DNA from: Phaseolus vulgaris
Lineage: Eukaryota > Streptophyta > Magnoliopsida > Fabales > Fabaceae
Length of the DNA stretch: 64,000 bases
NCBI RefSeq assembly: GCF_000499845.2
Contig: NC_023759.2
Span: 43,742,672 to 43,806,671 of the forward strand
Direction: 5' to 3'
Positions 24,520 to 36,545 of the stretch are shown here, in pieces. The translations under genes were made by a program, and so were the position numbers. Each line of letters opens with the position of its first letter. Position 1 is the stretch's first letter. The notes beneath the pieces are model-generated. The model was not told where the DNA came from. It was given only the letters and a program-made list of their open reading frames with translations, and did no database searches.

Positions 24520-27500
24520 GATAAGTAATTTCGTTAAAGTAATAATTCTGATGCCGAACAAGGCATATATAAATCCGATAAATTCTGATGCCGAACGAGG
24601 CATAAATAATACCGATTACGTTAAAGTAATGTCTGATGCCGAACGAGGCATATATAATTCTGACTACGTTAAAAGTAATAATTCTGATGCCGAACGAGGC
24701 ATATATACTTCTGACTACGTTAAAAGTAATAATTCTGATGCCGAACGAGGCATAAATAATTCCGATTACGTTAGTAATAATTCTGATGCCGAACGAAATA
24801 ATTCTGATGCCGAACGAGGCATATATAAATCCGATAAATTCTTATGCCGAACGAGGCATAAATAATTCCGATTACGTTAAAAGTAATAATTCTGATACCG
24901 AGCGAGGCATATATAATTCTGACTACGTTAAAAGTAATAATTCTGATGCCGAACGAGGCATAAATAATTCCGATTACGTTAAAAGTAATGATTCTGATGC
25001 CGAACGAGGCATAAATAATACCGATTACGTTTAAAGTAATAATTCTGATGCCGAGCGAGGCATATATAATTCTGACTACGTTAAAAGTAATAATTCTGAT
25101 GCCGAACGAGGCATATATACTTCTGACTAAGTTAAAAGTAATAATTCTGATGCCAAGCGAGGCATATATAATTCTGACTACGTTAAAAGTAATAATTCTG
25201 ATGCCGAACGAAATAATTCTGATGCCGAACGAGGCATATATAAATCCGATAAATTCTTATGCCGAACGAGGCATAAATAATTCCGATTACGTTAAAAGTA
25301 ATAATTCTGATACCGAGCGAGGCATATATAATTCTGACTACGTTAAAAGTAATAATTCTGATGCCGAACGAGGCATAAATACTTCTGACTACGTTAAAAG
25401 TAATAATTCTGATGCCGAGCGAGGCATATATAATTCTGACTACGTTAAAAGTAATAATTCGGATGCCGAACGAGGCATAAATAATTCCGATTACGTTAAA
25501 GTAATAATTCTGATGCCGAACGAGGCATCTATAAATCCGATAAATTCTGATGCCGAACGAGGCATAAATAATACCGATTACGTTAAAGTAATAAGTCTGA
25601 TGCCGAACGAGGCATATATAATTCTGACTACGTTAAAAGTAATGATTCTGATGCCGAACGAGGCATAAATAATACCGATTACGTTTAAAGTAATAATTCT
25701 GATGCCGAGCGAGGCATATATAATTCTGACTACGTTAAAAGTAATAATTCTGATGCCGAACGAGGCATATATACTTCTGACTAAGTTAAAAGTAATAATT
25801 CTGATGCCAAGCGAGGCATATATAATTCTGAATACGTTAAAAGTAATAATTCTGATGCCGAACGAAATAAGTCTGATGCCGAATGAGGCATATATAAATC
25901 CGATAAATTCTTATGCCGAACGAGGCATAAATAATTCCGATTACGTTAAAAGTAATAATTCTGATGCCGAGCGAGGCATATATAATTCTGACTACGTTAA
26001 AAGTAATAATTCTGATGCCGAACGAGGCATAAATAATTCCGATTACGATAAGTAATAATTCTGATGCCGAACGAGGCATATTTAAATCCGATAAATTCTG
26101 ATGCCGAACGAGGCATAAATAATTCCGATTACGTTCAAGTAATGTCTGATGCCGAACGAGGCATATATAATTCTGACTACGTTAAAATTAATAATTCTGA
26201 TGCCGAACGAGGCATATATACTTCTGACTACGTTAAAAGTAATAATTCTGATGCCGAACGAGGCATATATACTTCTGACTACGTTAAAAGTAATAATTCT
26301 GATGCCGAGCGAGGCATATTTAATTCTGACTACGTTAAAAGTAATAATTCTGATGCCGAACGAGGCATAAATAATTCCGATTTCGTTAAAGTAATTCTGA
26401 TGCCGAACGAGGCATATATAAATCCGATAAATTCTGATGCCGAGCGAGGCATATATAATTCTGACTACGTTAAAAGTAATAATTCTGATGCCGAACGAGG
26501 CATAAATAATTCCGATTACGTTGAAGTAATAATTCTGATGCCGAACGAAATAAGTCTGATGCCGAACGAGGCATATATAAATCCGATAAATTCTTATGCC
26601 AAACGAGGCATAAATAATTCCGATTACGTTAAAAGTAATAATTCTGATGCCGAGCGAGGCATATATAATTCTGACTACGTTAAAAGTAATAATTCTGATG
26701 CCGAACGAGGCATAAATACTTCTGACTACGTTAAAAGTAATAATTCTGATGCCGAACGAGGCATAAATACTTCTGACTACGTTAAAAGTAATAATTCTGA
26801 TGCCTTGCGAGGCATATATAATTCTGACTACGTTAAAAGTAATAATTCGGATGCCGAACGAGGCATAAATAATTCCGATTACGTTAAAGTAATAATTCTG
26901 ATCCCGAACGAGGCATATATACTTCTGACTACGTTAAAAGTAATAATTCTGATGCCGAGCGAGGCATATTTAATTCTGACTACGTTAAAAGTAATAATTC
27001 TGATGCCGAACGAGGCATAAATAATTCCGATTTCGTTAAAGTAATTCTGATGCCGAACGAGGCATATATAAATCCGATAAATTCTGATGCCGAACGAGGC
27101 ATAAATAATTCCGATTACGTTAAAAGTAATAAGTCTGATGCCGAACGAGGCATATATAATTCTGACTACGTTAAAAGTAATAATTCTGATGCCGAGCGAG
27201 GCATATATAATTCTGACTACGTTAAAAGTAATAATTCTGATGCGGAACGAGGCATAAATAATTCCGATTACGTTGAAGTAATAATTCTGATGCCGAACGA
27301 AATAAGTCTGATGCCGAACGAGGCATATATAAATCCGATAAATTCTTATGCCAAACGAGGCATAAATAATTCCGATTACGTTAAAAGTAATAATTCTGAT
27401 GCCGAGCGAGGCATATATAATTCTGACTACGTTAAAGTAATAATTCTGATGCCGAACGAGGCATAAATACTTCTGACTACGTTAAAAGTAATAATTCTGA

Positions 27501-27914
27501 TGCCGAACGAGGCATAAATACTTCTGACTACGTTAAAAGTAATAATTCTGATGCCTTGCAAGGCATATATAATTCTGACTACGTTAAAAGTAATAATTCG
27601 GATGCCGAACGAGGCATAAATAATTCCGATTACGTTAAAGTAATAATTCTGATGCCGAACGAGGCATCTATAAATCCGATAAATTCTGATGCCGAACGAG
27701 GCATAAATAATACCGATTACGTTAAAGTAATAAGTCTGATGCCGAACGGGGCATAAATAATTCCGATTACGTTAAAAGTAATGATTCTGATGCCGAACGA
27801 GGCATAAATAATACCGATTACGTTTAAAGTAATAATTCTGATGCCGAGCGAGGCATATATAATTCTGACTACGTTAAAAGTAATAATTCTGATGCCGAAC
27901 GAGGCATATATACT
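24520..27914. repeat. Minisatellite array of a 51-bp unit
   Basis: About 3.4 kb consists almost entirely of a 51-bp unit with the nearly invariant core ATGCCGAACGAGGCAT, which is an inverted repeat (ATGCC / GGCAT around GAACGA). Two main spacer types alternate: ATATAATTCTGACTACG and AAATAATTCCGATTACG. A third has ATATACTTCTGACTACG, and a shortened form has ATATAAATCCGATAAATTC. By length about 65 units are present. Because 51 is 17 codons, several frames stay open over hundreds of bases (for example 26064-27020), encoding a 17-residue repeat. I regard these as non-coding. Single-base deletions shift the frame repeatedly. The array starts in a partial unit and ends abruptly before CAGTCCCCAATATCC. 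Confidence 0.97.
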
Positions 27915-28079
27915 CAGTCCCCAATATCCATACAGGTACAAGAGTAATTGCACTTTAACCAATACAAATCTTAGATTTATAGAATAACCCACATTCACAA
28001 CAACTAAACCAAAACCATACTCAATTTAATTCAAACATGAACTTAATTCAAAGTATCTATAAACAAGCAAAATAACTAT
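27915..28079. other. Intergenic, right flank of the array
   Basis: Ordinary AT-rich sequence that shows no further copies of the 51-bp unit. Confidence 0.5.
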
Positions 28080-28670
28080 GTCACACAATAACACAATCTC
28101 CGCGGGAGAAATTTAGAATTTGTGACAATGTCACCTTAACATTTAGATCTTCTAATTTAAAGTACTTTTGAGACTCAAGTCTAACTTCCTTTACTTGATG
28201 GATGGTTGGGTACCAAAAAGGAGCTTTAACTCTTAAAAGACTCAAAAGATTACCTAACCTGCATCACAGAGTCATGATCGATGATCATACCATATCACTA
28301 AGACAGTGAACTAGAGACTAATCTTAGGGTCAAGTATCTCACATGCAAGACATGTGTACCTAAGTATATAAGAAGATGCAAATTTGACTTAAAAGAAAAA
28401 GGAAGAGAGTTTAACTTATTCTAATAAAAAATATGATTGGACAACTTTAATTTATCCAGTGCGAGGAGTTCAAAGGTGACCTCTAATTATTAATATGATG
28501 AAAGATGAAGTCAAATTTCTAGAGAGAATACAAAGAATAAATAAAAGAAAATGTTTTAAGAGGTGATGATTATTTTAATATAAAACTTGAATAACTATTT
28601 TTTTTATTTATATCAAAATTCTACTTTAATAATAAAATATTTAAATGTCAGTTTTTTTTATAACTTATGC
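28080..28670. repeat. Dispersed repeat family D, copy 1
   Basis: A stretch including AGATCTTCTAA, TTTACTTGATGG, GAGAGAATACAAAGAATA, GATGATTATTTTA and TTTTTTTATTTATAT recurs in diverged form and the same orientation at 60340-60740, and its last third again at 30765-30905. It has no coding capacity. It is probably a piece of a larger retroelement. Confidence 0.45.
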
Positions 28671-28879
28671 TCTTAAAATTAATTTCTAAGTCCTTACATT
28701 ATTATTATGTTAAAATGAAATCTAAATTATTAATTTTTCTACTTATATAAGTTTTTCACTATAATAATAAAATATTCAAATATCATACTAATTATACAAT
28801 TTTTAATTTAAAACTAATTTCTAAATCTTTACATATTTAATTATAATTAGAAATATAATTATATAAATAATTTTTAAGT

Positions 28880-29400
28880 ATTTTATATAATACGCTTTCT
28901 GTACCTGAGTGGAGAGATGGGGCCCAGGCACGGTCGGTTGACGTGGTGTAATTGCTGACGTGTTGATCTTCTTCTCCTCTGGTCGATTGTCCTTTCTTGG
29001 TGTCTATCCACTTCGGTCGGGCGGGGGAGGGTACCTGCGAAGGCACTCCGACGCTCAAGTAAGTATGAGATTCTAAGCGCAGTTTCGTAAGTGAATGAAA
29101 ACGTATTGAGCACAGTATTTATAGGATTGCCTAATGGGCTTTCTATCCTTGGGCTCAGGGTGGTTATGGATATGTCTTGTCAGTCGTGCTCCGGAATATC
29201 CGGGGAACATATCTTCTCTAAACGCATATTCCTTATTCTTGGGAGGTGTATCTTAACCACCTTAGTTTGTCACATAAATGCCCTTACATTTATTGTGTAT
29301 ACGGCCGGTCGGAAAGTGCGTTCGTTTCCATTTATTGTGTATAAGGACGGTCGGCCACGTGCGTTCGTCCGGTGCCTACCAGTACACTTTCAATAAATTC
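28880..29400. mobile_element. LTR-like retroelement relic, GC-rich block
   Basis: A locally GC-rich island in AT-rich surroundings. It contains GGTCGGTTGACGTGG, GGTACCTGCGAAGGCACTCC at 29030 followed by GACGCTCAAGT, and a TATA-like AGTATTTATAGG near 29112. The GGTACCTGC...CTCAAGT block recurs at 36227-36258. This composition is typical of plant LTRs, but neither TG...CA ends nor a coding region could be found. Confidence 0.45.
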
Positions 29401-29917
29401 TCTTTGAATTATACTTGTGACAAGCCAACAAATTTATCAAGGAGCATAAACAATACTAACTCAGTATAGAACACAAATTTTATTTTTTATTTAATATCAT
29501 ACTAAATAAATACATTATAAGAGTGATATTTAGGTTAATTAAAAAATACACAATAAATTCAGATATAAATACATAAATGTCCAGATGGATAAGGATACAA
29601 AAATTTTATTCATGTGGATACGAATTTGAATGAAGACATTTAAAAAAAAAATATACATACACATATGCAAAATACGTTTGGCATCCAAATGAGTTTTCCA
29701 TCCCTAAAACATTAAATAAGTTTCTTTAAATCGTATTATTTTCATTTTAAAAATATTTTCATGATGTTCTAAAACTAAAACATATTTTTTAGATTTCTTA
29801 ATAATAATAATAATAATAATAGATGAAGAAAACTATGTATTTTAGAATAATGAAAATAATACATTTGAAAAAAATATTATATTTGGAATTTTACATAATC
29901 ACATACACCAATTAAAC

Positions 29918-29953
<36 letters not shown>

Positions 29954-30764
29954 ATGGGAAATGATTTCCAAAAGGCCATTGGATGCTTATCACGTCATCC
30001 AAAACATTTAAAAAATAAATAAAAAAGCATCTGACAAACTTTGCTAAATACTGAAAAAGTTTTAAAAATGTGCCACCCACACTCATTTAGGTTTTGAACA
30101 TTTGTATTTAACAGCTGAATCATTTAACAATTACAATTTTTTTTATAGTGGAAATGTATAATAACGAGTTTATAATAATTTTTTAATTAAAAAATTCAAT
30201 TATAAAGTGATTTTAAATATTATCATTACTCTTAACCTTTTGCATAAATTTATAACACAAACCCTTCATAATGCATTAACCTATAGGTTCTAGATTTCAT
30301 GTAATGGTTCATGCTAGATACAGGCCCAATAACTGACAACGGCTATCAAATGAATGCCATTTGGAAGATGAAATATATTTATTTTGGATAAAATTTTAAA
30401 ACAAACCAGAAAGATATTTCCAATTTTATTTACCTTCTAAAATAAAAATTAAATCGAATACATACTGTTCAAAATTAGTAACTTGTAATAATCAAATTTA
30501 GTGATTTGTGACACTAATTAAAGTTCATAGAAAAGTATAAAATATTATTGGAATACACATTTGTTTATATTGAAAAGAAGCAATGTGTGGATTAACTCTA
30601 TTTACCATGATAGAATACATATGTTTATGTACACAAGAAGGCACAAAACTAACTTGAAAAAAAATTATAATTAAACTTATTTTATTAAAATTTTTGATCA
30701 AATAGTTTTATTTTATTTATTGTTAGAAATTTAAAGACGATTTATTATTGTGAATTTGATGGTC
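29401..30764. other. AT-rich intergenic with microsatellites
   Basis: It holds an (AAT)7 tract around 29800-29821 and an (AT)n tract at 29920-29951. No gene is supported. Confidence 0.55.
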
Positions 30765-30905
30765 AAGATGAATGATGAAGTTAAATTTTTAAAAATTAAA
30801 ATAAAGAAAAAAATATATTTATAAAAAACATGATTATTTTAAAATAAAACTTAAATAATTGAATTTTTATTTATATAAAATTTTCATTTTAATAAAATAT
30901 TCATA
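30765..30905. repeat. Dispersed repeat family D, partial copy 2
   Basis: GATGAAGTTAAATTTTT, CATGATTATTTTAAAATAAA and GAATTTTTATTTATATAAAA match the end of the copy at 28080-28670 and of that at 60340-60740, in the same orientation. Confidence 0.4.
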
Positions 30906-33900
30906 TACTTTTAATTATATGAGTACAACTCTAAATTTATTTTCTAGGTTAACTTATATTCATAATATTTTAAAATAATTTCTCGTACTCAATACTTGTT
31001 TAACAAATAAAAATCTTATTTTAAATTGTTTTTACGAATACTTTAAAATGAGCAGATATACTGGAGGCTTTCGCGTTGGTCCAATTAAAGATTTGAGTTT
31101 CATCCAAGTCGCAGTCTGCGTTTTTTTTTTCTTTTCTAATTGGTTCATAGACCTAATGGTTTGTATTGGAATGATCTTATGAGTTTTTTACTTAGTATGT
31201 CATGTAGTTTTCTCTGGATTAAGTTAGAATGTCTTGTTTAGCAATTGGATACCTAATTGGAATGGTGGATATGCATGAAGACATCATATTACCTATGAGA
31301 AAAATTAATATATTTCATAAATGATGTTTTGCTTAGCATAAAACTAAATTATTTATGACCCCTCCTTGTGTTTTTCAAGAACGTTAGATTTTTTTAGGGT
31401 TTGGTCAGAAATGTATAAGCATAATTTGACACAGCAATTGGTTTACGCAAGACCCGTTTTCGCATGAGGAAGGCATTTGATGGTCTGTCTTTTACGATGA
31501 ATGTGAGATCAACTCATAAAGTAACAACAACCACATCTCAGGGTATTAATAGTTAGGTGGCCTGTCTTGGGCCAAAACAAAAAATCAAAACTGCCAATGT
31601 TTTCTCATAACCTAATTTCGATATCAATTTTGGTTGTTATGAAAAAGTAGGTTTCTTTTCTTAAATATTGTAATTTTATTTGATATTTTCTAAATTAATA
31701 AAAAAATTATTTTAAAATTAGACAATTCATACAAACATTTCAGTCAAATTTGATATAAGTCTTAAGAACTTCAGTTTAATATAAAGATTGAAATCTTAGA
31801 TTACAGGTACAACTTGTACAATTTTAAAATAATTTTTTTCCATTTCAAAAAATATCAAATAAAATTATACTATTTAGAAAAAATACAGAAATAAATAAAT
31901 TATAAGGAAATACCATTCTTTTAATACACAATTATATTAAAAAAATTATACTTTAAATTTAACTTAAAATTATAAAACTGATTTATAAGATAAGTTTTAC
32001 ACTTATTTATCTTTAGTCTGTAGTATGTGGGAAAAGGTTAAAAATAAAGTTAAAAATAGTTTATTAATTATTTTTACTTTTTAATATAATGCAGTTAAAA
32101 AATAATCAATGTGTACAATCAAAATATTATATTCCAGTGACTTTTAAATAATAATATTTTTTTCTGCTAATAAATTTATTTTAAATTAACAGAATGACTA
32201 TTTTGACTTCTTTTAGAAAAACGTAAATAATTAAATTAAACTTTAAAAAAATCATATCGATCTAACCCGTATAATAAAGGACAATTTAATAATTTAGCCT
32301 TCTAAAAAACTCAAAACTACAAGTCTAACACCTCAAAATAATGTACTCCACACATCAACACATTTAAAAAAAATCTGTTTCAATATTTAAATTAAAAAAG
32401 TTAAAGTGTAATTATTCAACAACATATTTACAATATAGATATTTATAAGAAAAGAAAAAAACTAATATAACAAACTAAACTTCTATACTTACTTTAGTTT
32501 ATTTTCTCGAGCTAACATACTTTTTTTTTTATCATATACTAATTACAATAACAAAAGAAATTAAACAATAACACAAAAACCCTAAACTACTATAATACAA
32601 TATAGTCATATTCATAATAAGATTAGACAAAGTTTGATTGTACTAATCATAAATGAATACAATAGAGGTAATATAATATTTTTACTAAAGATTAATATCC
32701 AAAGCACATTTGGTATATAATTATTGATTTGGTAGATTATGATGAATTTATTACATCAAATTATACATTGATGTTTGTTTTAGTATGTGCAAAAATCCTT
32801 TCTCACTACACATATATAGAAGATATTAGGTAATATTTTAAATAAATCATCATGTAATTGGAGACTATTAGAAATGACATATCTATTATTTCAAGTATAA
32901 TTATCATATCAGATAATATTATTTATAATCAACAAGCATAATCATGATAAATTTAAAACTAGGTAAATAAATTAAATTAAATGTGTATTTACAATCAGAT
33001 CATATACTAATATTACAATTATAATATAAAATTAAACAATAACATTAAAAGGTGAGCTATTATAATATAATAAAAACATATTTATAATAAAATTAAACAA
33101 ATTCCATGATGAATTATAAATAGATATAAAATAGAAAACACACAAACAGTTTTTTGAAAGACTTCTATTAAATATGTCTAACCATATAGTAATTCAATCT
33201 ACAATTCTTCATTCCACAAATTCATATATCGATGTTGTCCCGGTATATACAAGATCATTTTCCTCAAATTCTCAACATATCTTAATCTATATGGCTTACC
33301 ATAGTTAAAATAAAATATATAATTTTTTCAAAATTAATATTTTAAATAAAATATTATTATCATTCAAATTAAACACATTACATAGTAGAACCAACAAATA
33401 CTAATATGTCACAATATCATTATTATACATAAATTATACAACCATTTCTAATTCACTTAACAAGTCTTGCTCAATCCAAATTTATTTTACTCCAACCTAC
33501 ATCTATCTCAACTCAACTAAAATACGACTTCCCATTCTCAAATTCCAATTAAAACTTAATATCCAATTTTTATTCAAAACGAATTAAAAACTCAATTAGC
33601 TAACTCTTAACTTTTATTTTTATTAAACGATTTATTTTTTATAATTTTATAATTACATTAGACGCAGGACCACGTGTATTTTTATTAGTATTAATAATAC
33701 GATTAATTTTATTGAGTTATTACTTTCTTTCGTTTATTTATCATTTTCCTTTTCTTCGTAAAAGAAACTTCACAGGTATTATGACGTCCAATGAAAAAAT
33801 CATTAAAAATATTGATTGTAAGAGTATTATTCAATATTTTTTTTCAAACAACTAAAAACTTTAATAGAATATCTTAATCGTTCAAACATTATTTATGAGT

Positions 33901-36039
33901 GTGAATGTGTTATTCTTATGGAATTATTGAATCTAAAATATTAATATTTTTCGGTTTGCCCATTCGGAATGGTTGTTGATTGGCTGCATGGAGAAAATAT
34001 TCGCTTTGTGAATTACTTTGAGATGCGTGTTTTTTTTATTTGAGACTATATATATATATATAAATTCATATTCCACTAAGTTTCACTTAAAAGTATTTTT
34101 AATATTTTATTAATCTTTTGTGTAAAATTTATTTAATTAAGAATGAAAACGAGAACTTACAATATTATCAAGTTAAATAAATTATATTATTTCAAAAGGT
34201 TAATCTCATATCAAATACTTCCAAGCATCTATATATTTTTAATATGTAGATACAACAGCATAAACGTATCTACACATATAATATCATATACATCATATAA
34301 TACACTTATACAATTTACAACATACTTAATAATGATGGATACATGGTTTGTATATGCATTTGATTATAAAAATGCCACTTGAGCAAATCATTTTTATTTT
34401 GAACGAAATTATAATAATTTTTGTTGAATTTATGATTTAGGATTTAAACGAAAAGAATTTTTTTTTAACTCATTCTAGTTTTTACTTGAATAATCAAGTT
34501 ATCATTTAAGTCAAAATACCATAATACAAAATAATTATGCAGCAATATAAATAGGTATCAAACATGCACAAACCATACAAACCTTTATATTGCCTCCAAA
34601 TACTTTAAATAAAACATTTTTTTAATACTAACATGAAAATCAGCTCATTTAAAATCAAATCACAAACTCTCAATTTCAACTTAACACTAGTAAAAATCAA
34701 ATATCAATTATCATTTTCATATGCTTCTAATATATAGGAATTTACTTCAATTTATTACAATACAATTCTTCCATCTTAATCCATACACATGAATAAATGT
34801 AATCAACTCAACTAATCAAACCTAAGAGACAATTTAAAAAAATAAACCAAATTATTTATTCATCATATTCTAATTAATTCAAACTTTATTTCCAATTCTC
34901 ACCATCAAACTAATTCACAGATCTAAGTCACCCTAATTGACTGGTTACAGTTAATTAATTCTCATGGTCTCTATTTTGTGCAAAAAGAGTCGTCTTTTCT
35001 GTTGTTAACTTCGTTTAACACCATATAATTTTGTGTGTTCGTGCAACAATTTTTTTTTTTTATCTAACTTTAGTTTACTTTTATATTGTACAATAAATCC
35101 ATTATCTTTTTAGTCTGTGTTAGGTAAAGTAATTAAAAGGATAAACTTATTGTGTTTTACAAGGTAAACTGACCTAAATAAAAATAAAAATACAGAATTT
35201 ATACGCTTATAAAATTATTAAATTAAAATCAATTTTATAGATAATAAATAATTAATAATTATATTGATTAAATTAAATATTATTTTAAAAATTAAAAAAA
35301 ATTATTATTATTATAATTAATTTATAAATATCTAATTAATCGTTGATAAAGAATATTGATAATTAATTAAATAGTCATTTAAATATTATTTATCAATAAT
35401 AAAAATTAATTTAAATATTATTTATCAGTAATAAAAATTAATTTAAATATTATTAATTTTTGTTTAAATTTTAAAATAATATTTAATTTAATTAATTGTA
35501 AATAATTAATTTTAGTTTTAAAATTAATTTTTATTTCAAATAATAAATGTACAGAAAGAAATTAATCTTGCCAAATAATTTCACTAGTGTATTACATAAT
35601 TATTACTGGAAGTTTATCATGGTGTTCCTTATAAAATAAGAGTGTTCAATGTTTAGCTTGAATATTCCATATCTTAGCTTGAATATTCAGTAGTACTGTA
35701 ATCAATCAATGTCCCACCTAGATCAACTACAATTTACCATTTTAAAGTTAAATTAACAAAATAATTGTGAGTTCAGTGCATCAATTATCTGTAAATCCAA
35801 TTAACATTTCGATTTTTCAAGAAGAATATTTTATTGTAATGTAAAAGCCTGAAGATGATGCATTAAAATTGAAAAAAAAAAGATTATGTATTAAAACCCA
35901 CTTGAAAAGAACTTTGAGGATACCAAGTGTAAAGTAGGCATTGTTACAGTTATTGTTCAGAATATATAGTTTTAAAAACTCAGGTGATTATGCTATTCAT
36001 GTGAGCCTATATATACAAGCACAAAATTCATACAAATTG
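30906..36039. other. Gene desert, extremely AT-rich
   Basis: Long A/T-rich sequence with scattered C-rich, CAACTCAACTAAA-like strings around 33400-33600 and 34560-34930 that look like decayed retroelement DNA. No open reading frame shows recognisable protein similarity, and I found no RNA gene. Confidence 0.55.
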
Positions 36040-36545
36040 ATCATTCGGGAAGTGTAACAAAATGAAAGGTTAAACTACAAGAATGTGTGTGACACGAGAA
36101 TTAGAAGGGTTTCGTCTTCTTTCTTTCTCCCTTCAGTCAGGTTGTTAGAGTTTCATCGTGATTCTTCTCGTTTCGATGCTATTCCTTCGGGTATCGATTT
36201 CTCAAGGTCAGGTAGATGCCGAATGGGGTACCTGCAGAAGGCATTCCGACACTTAAGTGTAAAAAATGTATTAGGAACTCAGGAGTGTACAACGGTAACA
36301 ATGTACCTTTCTTCTTGAAATGTGTGCTATTTATATTATTTTAATGAGTTTAGGACCGGATTAGTGAAATGGATCACGTTTAGGAGCGTACTATCTAATT
36401 CTTAATGGCGGTTTAGCTTTACTGACCTTGATTTGAGTTAATGAATTAAGTGTGTCGGTCGGCCTACACGTCCGTACAGGTCTCGATCAGGGAGACCAAG
36501 TCGTGATAATGACCGTCGGTCCATACGGTACAAAATCTATCTTAA
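36040..36545. mobile_element. LTR-like retroelement relic
   Basis: GGTACCTGCAGAAGGCATTCC at 36227 followed by GACACTTAAGT parallels the block at 29030. It is followed by GAACTCAGGAGTGTAC, a TATA-like TGCTATTTATATT near 36325 and the GC-rich GGTCGGCCTACACGTCC. The arrangement matches the 28880-29400 relic in the same orientation. The ends are not resolved. Confidence 0.45.

Noticed and set aside
26064..27020. A 318-codon open frame inside the 51-bp array
   Set aside because: The period is a multiple of three, several frames and the other strand are also open, and single-base deletions change frame between units. No start context, introns or known domain is visible.
24520..27914. A CRISPR array
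   Set aside because: Plant nuclear DNA, spacers are not unique (only a few recurring types), and there are no cas genes.
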